Part shown: positions 49,597 to 59,877 of the stretch, one piece after another
How the letters are laid out: each line of letters starts with the position of its first letter
Numbering within the stretch: the first letter of the stretch is position 1
NCBI GenBank assembly: GCA_025201765.1
Contig: MU623485.1
Span: 2,787 to 66,786 of the forward strand
DNA from: Daldinia sp. FL1419
Taxonomy: Eukaryota > Ascomycota > Sordariomycetes > Xylariales > Hypoxylaceae
Reading direction: 5' to 3'
Length of the DNA stretch: 64,000 bases
Translations under genes and position numbers: made by a program
Notes under the pieces: model-generated
Database searches by the model: none
Told to the model about the DNA's origin: nothing
What the model saw: only the letters and a program-made list of their open reading frames with translations

Positions 49597-49965
49597 GGTA
49601 CCTATATATTTTCAATTCTTTCAAACTTAGCCGACAATGCCCTGGGAAGAGATTAATTGACCTCCCGGTAGTGAGTGTTCTGCTTTGCTAGGTGGGATAT
49701 TTTGGTTTTTCCTAATTCAGTTCTGCGGCTCTCGCGAGAAAAGTATTAAGACGAAGATGAACCCGGTTTTTACGTTAGATGCCTACCTCTTACAGATTAC
49801 GGCACGCAGGTAGTTGCTCAGTGCCATTCCATACTACATATCAGCCAAAGGCTGAAGAATGAACGAATAAAGAACAGTTCCCTTGGCTTAAGTCTTTGTT
49901 AGCCCCCACTAACCCGGGAAGATGATGTCGAGATTGCATTAGCTCAAGGGTCAAGAGGTTCCCCA

Positions 49966-50010
49966 GAAAAAAAAGGAAAAGAAAAAGAAAAAGAAAAGAA
50001 AAGAAAAAAG
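49966..50010. repeat. (AAAAG)n polypurine tract
   Basis: About 45 bases of A/G with GAAAA units, some 590 bp before the deaminase start; similar to the tract upstream of the RON1-like gene. Confidence 0.9.
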
Positions 50011-50593
50011 GCATCCTCTTCGGTAGCTTATTCGGCTTACCAGCATTATCATGCTTTCTTGCAATACCTCCTCAATCCGCGATCGCTATGCGAAGCCGAG
50101 ATTTCCGGGGAGGGAGTATATCATCATGTAATGTCTCGTCTATCAAAGCAGATATCGACGTTATGGTTGGTCAGGGCTCGAGACTCACAGTGCCCGAAGC
50201 AACCAACCACATTCCCCGGAACGCCACATGACCTAAAACAGTTGATGGACAGGTTACTACAACGTTCAACGAGCCTCCCTAGTCGCAAGTGCAAGCTCAC
50301 TATCGTCACGGTGGAGAACGGTCCAATCCGGGCCAACGTTCCATCACCGACCGTGGGCTCCGATGCTATCCCGTCGAGGCCTTTCCCATCGTAGGTGCAT
50401 TGCCACCATGAGGCTGTTACTCATAATGAATGTAAAAACCTGTGCTACTCAAGCCCATTGTCCGTAGTCTCTTTTCTATTTCTTTAGAAAGGTTTGCAGA
50501 AACACAGACTGCATCCCCCCATCCCTAGTCTCAGCTCCAACTAGCAATCATATCATCTATAATTAAAAATTTTCGTCTTAAATATATCTCAAA

Positions 50594-51838
50594 ATGAGGC
50601 TTATCATTCGCGACGACTCGGAGACTGCTAGCTCCTATGTAGCTAATTACATTATCAACAGAATCCGACACTTTAATCCCACCCCCTCGCATCCCTTCGT
50701 ACTTGGTCTACCTACCGGCTCAAGCCCACTTGGCGTATACAAGATATTAGTCGAGCAGTACAAGGCCGGAAATGTAGGTATTGCTAGCTTGAGATAGTTG
50801 AGTTGGCGCTGACAGAGAGGTATTAGATCTCCTTCGAAAATGTTGTTACCTTCAATATGGTATGAAATAGCCTCACCCATCACCTATGAACTTCAGTTAG
50901 AGCGCTAAATAGTGTCTCAATAGGACGAGTACGTCGGTATTCCCCGAGACCACCCGGAGAGTTACCACTCGTTCATGTGGAAGCACTTCTTCTCTCACGT
51001 CAACGTGAACCCCAACAACGTCCACATCCTCAACGGCAACGCGCTGAATCTCGAAGCAGAATGCGTCGAGTATGAGGCCAAGATAAAGCGCGCCGGAGGC
51101 ATCGACTTGTTCTTGGGTGGAATCGGTGAAGATGGTCACATCGCCTTCAACGAGCCTGGCTCCAGCTTGGCCTCGAGAACCCGTGTCAAGACGCTGGCCT
51201 ACGATACTATCCTCGCCAACTCTCGTTTCTTCAACAACGACATTGAGAAGGTCCCTAAGATGGCCTTAACAGTTGGTGTTCAGACCGTTCTCGAAGCCCG
51301 AGAAGTCGTCGTCGTTATCCTCGGTGCTCGCAAGGCTCTCGCTTTGCAAAAATGCATCGAACAGGGCGTAAACCACATGTGGACTCTTTCGAGTCTCCAG
51401 TTACACCCCCACCCCATGATCGTGTGCGATGAGGATGCGACGCTGGAACTTCAGGTTAAGACCGTCAAGGTAAGCATAACTAAAGAGGACAGCCTACAAT
51501 CAGTTAGCTAACCTGGGCCACAGTATTTCAAGAGTATCGAGCAAGTCGCAAGACAGCAAGGATTTGAGCAGATTCTACCCTCGAGCATTCGGACAGGACC
51601 GGGACCAGTTCCCAAGACTGTGATTGAAGAGGTGCAGTCCCCCACCATTTTGGCGCCACAGCCCATGACATCTCGTCTCCTCCTCGCAACACCGGCTTCC
51701 GAATACCCTATCCGATCAGTGTCCCCTGACCTCGTGCCGGACCGGATGGCGGATCGTGTCGGAATACCCGACATCTCTCGAAGATTAACCCCTCAACCGG
51801 AACACCAGCAGCAGCGAGTAGCTAGCGTCGGGGCATAA
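50594..51838 (+). CDS. nag1: Glucosamine-6-phosphate deaminase
   Basis: Converts glucosamine-6-phosphate to fructose-6-phosphate and ammonia, the last step linking GlcNAc to glycolysis. About 357 residues in four exons; introns 50774-50826, 50860-50923 and 51470-51523. Exon 2 is a 33-bp microexon encoding ISFENVVTFNM, needed to complete the conserved TFNMDEYVGIPRDHPESYHSFM block. Other signatures are LGLPTGSSPLGVY (38-50), GGIGEDGHIAFNEPGSS (active-site loop with Asp/His/Glu), and WTLSSLQLHP...VCDEDATLELQVKTVKYFK at the end of the core. After this come roughly 85 residues rich in Pro/Ser that extend beyond the bacterial NagB length; I know such tails from filamentous fungi but not their function. 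The gene is divergent from the kinase and closes the cluster. No nearby gene links it to another pathway. Confidence 0.93.
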
Positions 51839-53648
51839 GTTTACATCTTTAAGTGAAATAGTTAGGCGTATAGGGGTGTTTGCACCGTAGTGCTTGGACT
51901 TATTTAAATGAACGGTTCTATTCGCGAAAATTGGATCGTTGGACTGGGATAAATCGAGGAGTTACGTTAGAGAATTAACAGAAAATGCGACGTGGAAGAG
52001 ACTAGGTTAGACCACTTACCAGATGACTGAGTAGACTGAGTTCCGTCTTGCCCGTCGACAATGCTTCTACAACTTACCTATACGGTAGTCTTGTTTTACG
52101 GCATCAAACTCGGACATGTATATTATAGCATACGTTATTATAGACGTTAGATACCCGAATAAAGATATTTACTGCTTATTTGGTTTTGATAATATGCACC
52201 TGCGCCTTGAGCTATTCCTTTCCTTTCGTTTTCCCATGGCGTCGCTTATACTCCCAAGTGTTTACACCGTAATCAGGAAAATCTCTTTATAATACCGTCC
52301 TTCGTGCTGATAGCTAGGCCGAAGCTGTAAGCGGTGGTGATTATCGAGTACAAACAGGTGTTTACGCGTCTCGAAATGTCGGTAACGACGAGTCACCAGA
52401 TGAGCTGATGGGGGTTGTACGACTCGTCGCGACGAATAGAAGATGGTGTAGATCTCCCGTAGCCCCGCCACACGAAAATGTCCAAGTTGGGGTAAGCAAC
52501 GGTACATAGTAGTCGCGGTAGTTGATGGTAGCAATAGATAAGCTTTGCGGGGGATTCGTGTGGAAGATGTGCCACTATGTGGTAGGTTAAACCATTGAAA
52601 AGGGGCGCGCTTATGGAGCTTCCTCTTTTGAGACCGCCAATGGTAGGCTAGGTACCTTTTAACATGAACCCAGACAGATTACAGCAAGACAAGAAATCTT
52701 TCGGCCAAGCCTTATGTAAAGTTGCGTTTTATTTTTATTGTTTTATTGTTTTATTGGGAAATAACAGGAAAGCGCAGTATGATTTCTTGGCGTGGTTAAG
52801 CTTAGGGTAAATGAGATCTTACATGGCCTCTCCGCTCGTGCATCCAATAAACGGTCCTCAGAGCGAGGGGACCTGCAGATGTAATTTATTATAATACTTG
52901 CTTTTAGGTTAGATTCCTTCCGGGATGAGGTTGTTGTCGGCCAAGGACGCAAACGAGGGGAATCATTCATTCATTCATCTATTAAAAAAAAAAAAAAACT
53001 TTATGAGAAATGTCCTAGCCAAAGTGGTTACCTACCTGCCTTATATCCTCACCATCCACTATATTCACCATGCACGTACATACATGTATCAGTCGTCGTC
53101 TAGTTGCCCGAAGAGACCTGGATACCGTTGCTGAGATAGCCCCGGCCCAATCGCCTGCCTTACCATCCCTAGCTACCACCTGGGACGCATGTGATGGTTG
53201 TATGCCCCTGTCATGGTGCCCCATTGCCCTCGAGTTCAGCTCATGATGTCACAGGCCGCACTTAATTGTACGTGCATACCTAATGCTAGCATGGCCTCAC
53301 CTGCCCGGCATCCACGGCAGCCGGATGCAGATGCAGGGTCTATTACAAGGTTTTCATCAGGAAGCTGTCCAACCTGGCTGGCCTGTTCCCAGGTCCGCCT
53401 TCTCATTTGTACACATTACCTACGTAACCTAGTTACTGCTGTCGAGGTTGCATCCTAGACGGAGAAGCAGACCGAGGCTAGACATGTTTCTGAAAGCTGT
53501 CTCGTGTCTCTTTCCTACTCGGGCGAGAAATAAAAGCAACAAGGTTTGCCACGGCGAGATACGAGGAGAGTTGCGAGTTTGAACTCCGCTGCTCGTATAT
53601 ATAGGAGCAGTCAGCTACAGACGTAGCACAGCTACCAAATTCGCAGCC
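51839..53648. other. Intergenic, no gene seen
   Basis: About 1.8 kb between the deaminase and ceramidase genes. It contains TTTTATTG repeats (about 52728-52757), TTCATTCATT (about 52968) and an A14 run near 52984-52998. No coherent gene was found. Confidence 0.55.
53597..53604 (+). promoter_or_regulatory. TATA-like element of the ceramidase gene
   Basis: TATATATA about 45-52 bp upstream of the ceramidase ATG with no intervening ATG. Plausible core promoter element; not tested. Confidence 0.5.
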
Positions 53649-56148
53649 ATGGCTCCGACATTTGCCTCTAGTCGTCGAACGTCGGGAAAGCCTGTATTGG
53701 CCTTTCTATCCGTATTCTCCATTTTCATACTAGGGACGTTCTTCGCCGCAAAGCTCGGCGCCACACCACGGCAGCGTAGTCTCGAGTTTCGTCATGCGGC
53801 GGGCGCACACAAAGCCGGCGCGAATACACCGTGGGAGTCTAAGGCTAGGGTAGATGGAAAAGGAGACAAGTACCTTATTGGCGTTGGAAAAGCTGATATA
53901 ACTGGTCCTGTGGTGGAAATCAACTTTGCAGGATACGCCGACCTCTCTCAGACCGGCACGGGTCTTCGACAGCGTATCTATTCGCGAGCCTTCATAGTCG
54001 GGGACGTTAATAATCCGAGCGATCGATTTGTATACTTGGTCCTGGATACACAATCTGGTGATACCGCTGTGCGTTTCGGAATTCTGGATGGACTCACCGC
54101 GCTTGGTGATGACTACTCTGTATACGGGTCGGGTAACGTCGCGGTGACAGGGACGCACGCCCATTCCGGACCTGGAGCTTGGTTTAACTATCTACTCCCA
54201 CAGGTAACCAGCTTGGGCTTCGATAAACAGAGTTATCAAGCGATCGTCGATGGCGCTGTCTTGTCGATCAAACGAGCCCACGAATCCCTGACCGAGGTAT
54301 GTGAAAAAGCGAGTAAAACTAACGGTATACAGCTAATGTTCCATTCCTAGGGCTACCTCGACTTTGGTACGAATTAAATACTCATTACACGGCAGCTTTC
54401 TGATAGGATTTATAGGGGCGGTGAATATTACCGACGGCAACCTTAGTCGCAGTCTGTACGCCTACTTGGCTAACCCAGCCGAGGAACGAGCTCAATACGA
54501 AGATGAGGTTGATAAAGAAATGACCGTCCTCAAGTTCCAGCGCGCGTCCGACGGTAAAAATGTCGGTATTCTAACGTGGTTCCCCGTCCATGGAACGTCA
54601 ATCTACCAAAACAGTACCCACGTGGCCGGCGACAATAAAGGCGTGGCAGAGCTCATGTTCGAGAAAGCCATGGAGGGCGAAGATTCGGCGGCTAGTGGGT
54701 TCGTCGCGGGCTTCTCTCAAGCAAACGTGGGAGACACGACACCTAACACGCTTGGCGCATGGTAAGCTTGCTCCGTATTAAAACCAAAAGTTACAGAAGG
54801 TAATAATGTGTGCGTCAGGTGTGACGATGGGTCTGGTCAGCAGTGTAGCTTAGAGAATAGTACTTGCGGAGATGGTAAGTCGCAACATTGCCACGGCCGA
54901 GGGCCCCTTTTCGAGAAGCTCGATCTGGGGATTGCGAGTTGCTACGAGATTGGAAAGCGTCAGTACGATGGTGCTCGGTCAGTCTATGTAGGTTTCATAT
55001 TATCCTAGTTTGACGTCTACGCATAGCTTATCTCTCACAAGGATTCGTTCAGCTCATCCGGCACTTCTGTTGTCGGCTCGACGGTCAAGGCTTTCCATTT
55101 CTATCACGACATGAGCTTTTGGAAATTTCAGCTGGAGAACGGAACGGAAGTTCAGACATGCCCAGCCGCGTTAGGTTATTCCTTCGCCGCTGGAACATCT
55201 GATGGCCCTGGTGCTTTTGACTTTACGCAGGGCGATTCAGGTGAGCCGAGTGCTAGCCCCGTATGGGAGGTGATCAAGAGTTTGCTTCGCGCACCATCGC
55301 CCCAACAGCAAGATTGCCAGAACCCGAAGCCAGTCCTCCTCGACGTAGGCGAGTTATCCGAGCCGTACCCGTGGAGTCCCAATATCATCGACGTCCAGTT
55401 ATTGCGAGTTGGACAATTCGTCATAATCATTAGCCCCAGTGAAGCAACCACTATGGCTGGACGCAGATGGCGCGCCGCCGTTAAGGCTGCCGCTGCCGAC
55501 ATCATCGATACCGAACCGAAGGTCGTGCTAGGTGGACCTGCTAACACTTACGCACACTACCTGACTACCCCAGAGGAATATAGCATCCAGCGCTACGAGG
55601 GAGCGAGCACATTGTTCGGCCAGTGGGAACTCCCCGCGTATATAAACCTCACCGTCAGCAATATCCAGTACCTAGCCCCCGACTCGTCCAGCTCGCCGGA
55701 TTCAGGGCCAAAACCCCCGGATAATCGCAACAGCAGCCTGAGCTTCATAACGGGCGTCGTGCAAGATAACGCCCCGCTGGGCAAGTCATTTGGTGATTGC
55801 ATCTCTCAGCCCGCGGATAAATACACACGCGGCGCTGTTATCAATGCAACTTTCGTCGGCGCGAACCCGCGCAATAACTTACGGCTCGACGGCACGTTTG
55901 GGGCTGTTGAAAAGCAGGATGGTGACTCTTGGACTCAGGTTCGGGATGACTCGGACTGGTCTTTAGTGTATACGTGGAAGCGGACTGATAGCGTGCTTGG
56001 ATATAGCGAAGTTACTATTAGCTGGGAGACGGAACAGGATGCCGAGGCGGGGACATATAGGATAAAGTATTATGGTGATAGCAAGGCTTTGGTTGGCGGG
56101 GCTATCACGGCTTTTGATGGGACGAGCAATACTTTTACTCTTACGTGA
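53649..56148 (+). CDS. Neutral/alkaline ceramidase
   Basis: Hydrolyses ceramide to sphingosine and fatty acid at the cell surface or in the secretory pathway. About 761 residues in five exons; introns 54297-54350, 54367-54415, 54762-54818 and 54988-55041, with a 16-bp second exon. A hydrophobic segment at about residues 16-38 (VLAFLSVFSIFILGTFF) acts as signal peptide or type II anchor. Family signatures: YLIGVGKADITGPVVEINFAGYAD, the zinc-site GTHAHSGPGAWFNY (about 169-182), NVGDTTPNTLGAW (326-338) continuing across intron 3 into CDDGSGQQC, HGRGPLFEKL, FHFYHDMSFW, and a C-terminal immunoglobulin-like domain (GYSEVTISWETE...GTYRIKYYG). In characterised neutral ceramidases the catalytic nucleophile is Ser in GDxSPN; here that position reads Thr330 (codon ACA 54739-54741). 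Several N-glycosylation sites are present. Convergent with the next GH3 gene, 245 bp apart. Confidence 0.92.
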
Positions 56149-56393
56149 GGATAGCTGGTGTGTATTTGAATAGGGAGGATGGCAGCTTGGGTAATTATAA
56201 TGAACGATTATGTGTGTATAACGAGCTATGAGGCAAGTATGCTTCGTCTACCTGTAGCTAATGCTACTCGTATGGGTATGGGTTCGTATATTACTCACGA
56301 GGAAAAGCTCGTTGGGATAGTATGTTTAGGTACGTATAGGATCAAGTCTAATGTTCCCCGTAGACTCGTCTGCTCACTTATGTATCTCCCTAC

Positions 56394-59081
56394 CTAAACT
56401 ACGGTAAACGTTGCCTTGGCCCTGATATCATTGCTAGAGCTCCCAGCGTGAACAGCAAATTCACCAGGTTCGACAACATACTTCATATGTATATCCCAGA
56501 GCCCCAAATCAGCAACGTTAATGTCGATCCTCACCGTCTCGGTAGCTCCGGCCAATATGAAGACCTTGGAGAAGCCCCGAAGCTGTTTATTCGGAACGGC
56601 CACGCTGGCTACCAAGTCCTGGACGTATAGCTGAACTACCTCGGCGCCATCACGCGTTGAATTATTTGTTACGTCGATAGATGCTGTGACGGTGTCCGTT
56701 GGGGACACGGTGGATTGCGAGAGCGTCATGTGCGAGTACATGAAGGTGCTATAGGATTTGCCGTAGCCGAACTACAATTTCATTCCAAGAGTTAGCCATA
56801 ATAATTAGGGATGGAAAGGGGCGTACGTAGTACCTCGTAAAGGGGCAGGGGGCTTTGAAGCACGTAGTTGTGACCGAACTTCATAGAACCGTCCGCGGAT
56901 ACGGAACCGGGCTCTGGATACGCCCGCGCAGAGTTCAGGTAGTCGTAATAGATTGGTGTAGTGCCTATATCGTAAGGGAACGATACGGAAAGTTTCCCGG
57001 ATGGGTTCACATCTCCAAAAAGCACGTCTGCTAGGGCGTGCCCTCCTTGCTCTGATGGATAGAACTGCTGCAAAAGGGCCGAGGCTGCCTCTGATATCCA
57101 CGGCTCAGTAATAGGTTTTCCCGAACTGAAGACGACGATGGTAGGCTTTCTCGTATCTATAATGGTCTTGACCAAGTGCGGCATCGCACCGACGAGGTTC
57201 AGGCTATGGACGTCGACGTGCTCGCCCGTGGTGGCGTTTAGTCCGGCCCAAAGCTCATCTTGATCTCGTGTCCATGTGCCGACGATTATAACAGCTACGT
57301 CGGCATCCTCTACTGTGGCCACGGCTTCGGCAAAGCCAGATTGATCATTAGACCAGCGCTCGCAACCCTTCGCATATGTTATTTTCCCTTTACTCGCTGC
57401 CTTGATGCCATCTAGAGGCGTAACTCCCCTGTACTGGGCTTTATAGGGGACGTAATCACCATACTTTAGATGATATATTAGTACGCCGTTGCTCTTGTCT
57501 CCCGCGGGGATTCTTCACTAACGTTCATGAACCCGTGAGCCATGGGTCCGATAACCGCAATGTTCGCGTTCTTCTCGAGAGGAAGGACATCCTCGTGGTT
57601 TTCCAGGAGGATAATAGATTCCGCGTCAAGTTGCCTCGCAAGTTGGACTGACTGGGGCGTATTTATATACTTGGGCCAATCTGCCTCCGAGACACCGGGG
57701 AAAGGGTTCTCAAATAACCCAGCTTCGAATTTTGCACGCAGCTGTCTAGACACAGCCTGGTCTACCACGTCAATGGACAGCTTTCCCGATTCAACCATGT
57801 CAGGAATTTTCTCGAAGTTGAAAGATCCACCGCCCATCTCAACGTCGTTACCCGCTGGGAGCGCCTATGAGAAATTAAGGGCGATCCTTGGATCAGCATT
57901 AAAGCTGTGATTAAGGGGCCTGCTTACATAGTTTACTATAGCTTCAGAATCGATGGGACTGGATGTACACATCTTGAACTCCTTGCATAGGCGATCTGTG
58001 GCTCCCGCGTCGCTCATAACCTATCTGTATTAGTATGCGTCTCGTCAGCCGTCCCTAGAGGTTACTTACAAAGTACTCGTAGCCCCATTCTCCCCTCAAG
58101 ATTTCAGTGAGGGTATGTTTATCAGCAACAGCCGGTATTCCGTCATAGCTATGGTATGCCGACATGACGGATAAGGCACCAGCATCGATGATAGCTCGTT
58201 TAAAGGGAGGAAGGTATGTAGTCCGTAGCTCTCTTTCACCCCCGTGAACAGGCGCACAGTTTATACCCTGTTCCGGCGTTGCGAACGCCGCCTAAGTAGA
58301 TGGCTATGTCAGTCTTTCTTCTTCTTCTTCTTTTATTATTATTACGACAGTTGAGATACGATCCCCTTACAAAGTGCTTGACCATAGCTGAGACGTTGCC
58401 CGACTGAAGTCCCTTGACGTAGGCATAAGCTAATTCGCCGGTCCTGATAGGAGTTTAATACCAAATCTCATCCTATAGATAAAACACTTACAGATAGCCA
58501 TCCTCTCCAAAGGTCTCCTCCACACGGCCAAATCGCAATTCGCGAGCCAAGTCAGCGAGAGGCCCGAAAATTTGATTAACTCCTAAAACACGGGCTTCCC
58601 GAGCAATGACCTCTGCCATCTTCTCGACTAGTGACGGATTAAAGGAACATGCGTGAGCAATAGGCGCGTTGAAGATAGTGGCGTTTGGAATCAAGAAGCC
58701 GTGAATGCCCTCGGATTGAGCCCAAGCAGGTATGCCGAGTGTCGTATTTCTTACGAGATAATCCTGGCCGACTTCGATACCACGGCTGAGCATTTTCCAG
58801 GGTATCGCAAGACCGACGTAGAACGAGCCAGCTCTTGCTTTCATGCTCCATTCGAGACCGGTTTGGTTTAACCTGCCATCTCCGGTATTGACCCAGTTCC
58901 TCAAGTCCCCTTGGATTAATTGAGCCGTTTTGTCTCCAATCGTCATACGCGAAAGTAGATCAGCTACTCTATCCTCAACCGCAGCCGTCGGGTCCTTGTA
59001 GAGCGGCGTGCTTCCGCTATTCGGGCTAGCCAGCGCAATGCTCGTCGAGAAGACGAAGCATAGAAAAATGGCAGACCGCAT
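56394..59081 (-). CDS. Secreted glycoside hydrolase family 3 beta-glycosidase
   Basis: Likely extracellular beta-glucosidase or beta-xylosidase type enzyme, about 775 residues. Seven exons; introns 58444-58491, 58292-58370, 58021-58069, 57865-57927, 57464-57522 and 56772-56833. I start at the ATG at 59081, giving a signal peptide MRSAIFLCFVFSTSIALA; an in-frame ATG 20 codons upstream would bury it. Family order: LGIPAWAQSEGIHGF, FGPLADLARELRFGRVEETFGEDGYL, MVKHF-AAFATPEQGINCAPVHGGEREL, SAYHSYDGIPAVADKHTL, nucleophile Asp in VMSDAGATDRLC, ALPAGNDVEMGGG, then the alpha/beta sandwich (GPMAHGFMN-YGDYVPY, GTWTRDQ, FYPSEQGGHALADVLFGDVNPSGKLSVSFP) and a fibronectin III-like C-terminus (FGYGKSYSTF). 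Six N-glycosylation motifs or more. Specific substrate cannot be read. A (CTT)n run lies inside intron 2. No link to the GlcNAc cluster beyond proximity. Confidence 0.9.
58315..58343. repeat. (CTT)n/(ATT)n microsatellite inside an intron
   Basis: CTT units followed by ATT units within intron 2 of the GH3 gene, accounting for its greater length (79 bp). Confidence 0.9.
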
Positions 59082-59877
59082 ATTGACTAGGTACCTAGTT
59101 GGACATTGGGCATTTAACAAGATATTCCAATGCGTTTCCAAGTAGCACGATGAAAGCTATTAGAGAATCGTTCATTATAATCTTATAGCTTATATTTGTC
59201 TTGGGTATAATACGCATGTACCCCTGGTTTCTATAGTCACATTAAAGGCCAACTCGTGCACCTTCTTGACTGACGGGAGAACAATCTCCGAGTTCCAGTG
59301 GGCAGTAGCGTAGATTCCGGGGCTCTTAATTAATTGAGTTGATAATGCAAGAGCATGTCTATCTATATACATCTAGATATCTAGGTTAGGTACCTAATTA
59401 CTCTAACTTGGGTTTTTGACTTGGTTGTGAGATTATGTTCCTTGAAAGTGGAAGCCATCTCCCAAATATGTACTCTTCTCCTGATTGGTGGATGAAGGTT
59501 ACCGAGACGAGCCAAGTAATTGACTTGCGCTCCGCCTTATACGTATGGAAATACAACACTCAAATCATGGGGCACCGAACATAGGGATACAAGATTGTAT
59601 AGGGTCTACCCACGAAGACTGTATTAAACCACAAAAAGAACTTTTCCGAAATCGCCATAGAGGCTTCGTCAAGCGTGACGCTGCGTTAGATACATACATG
59701 CTTCGAGGTGCTAAAATGCATAATAAAAAGTTCAAATGATAAAAGAATGATATGATATGGCATGATATGATATGATGCGGTTCTCCGCCATTAGTTGTTG
59801 TACAATATATACATATAGGGGGTATATATTTGTTCCGGTATAACGTTCCTTGACACCAACGCTCTCAGAATTATTCC
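59082..59877. other. Intergenic, no gene seen
   Basis: About 0.8 kb between the GH3 start and the 3' end of the repeat protein gene. It contains a short TACCTA/TAGGTA cluster (59370-59400) and ATGATATGAT repeats (59746-59777). Confidence 0.6.

Larger units (their letters stand above)
47715..50593. promoter_or_regulatory. Divergent control region of kinase and deaminase genes
   Basis: A 2.9-kb gap between two divergent pathway genes. It holds several simple repeats (listed separately) and one CGCAAAA word at 48959-48965. Small frames (for example 48773-49180 minus, 49299-49691 plus, 50059-50394 plus) show no domain or splice logic and are not called. Confidence 0.5.

Noticed and set aside
48773..49691. 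Frames of 130-135 codons in the kinase/deaminase intergenic region
   Set aside because: Derived from simple repeats or AT-rich DNA; no conserved features.
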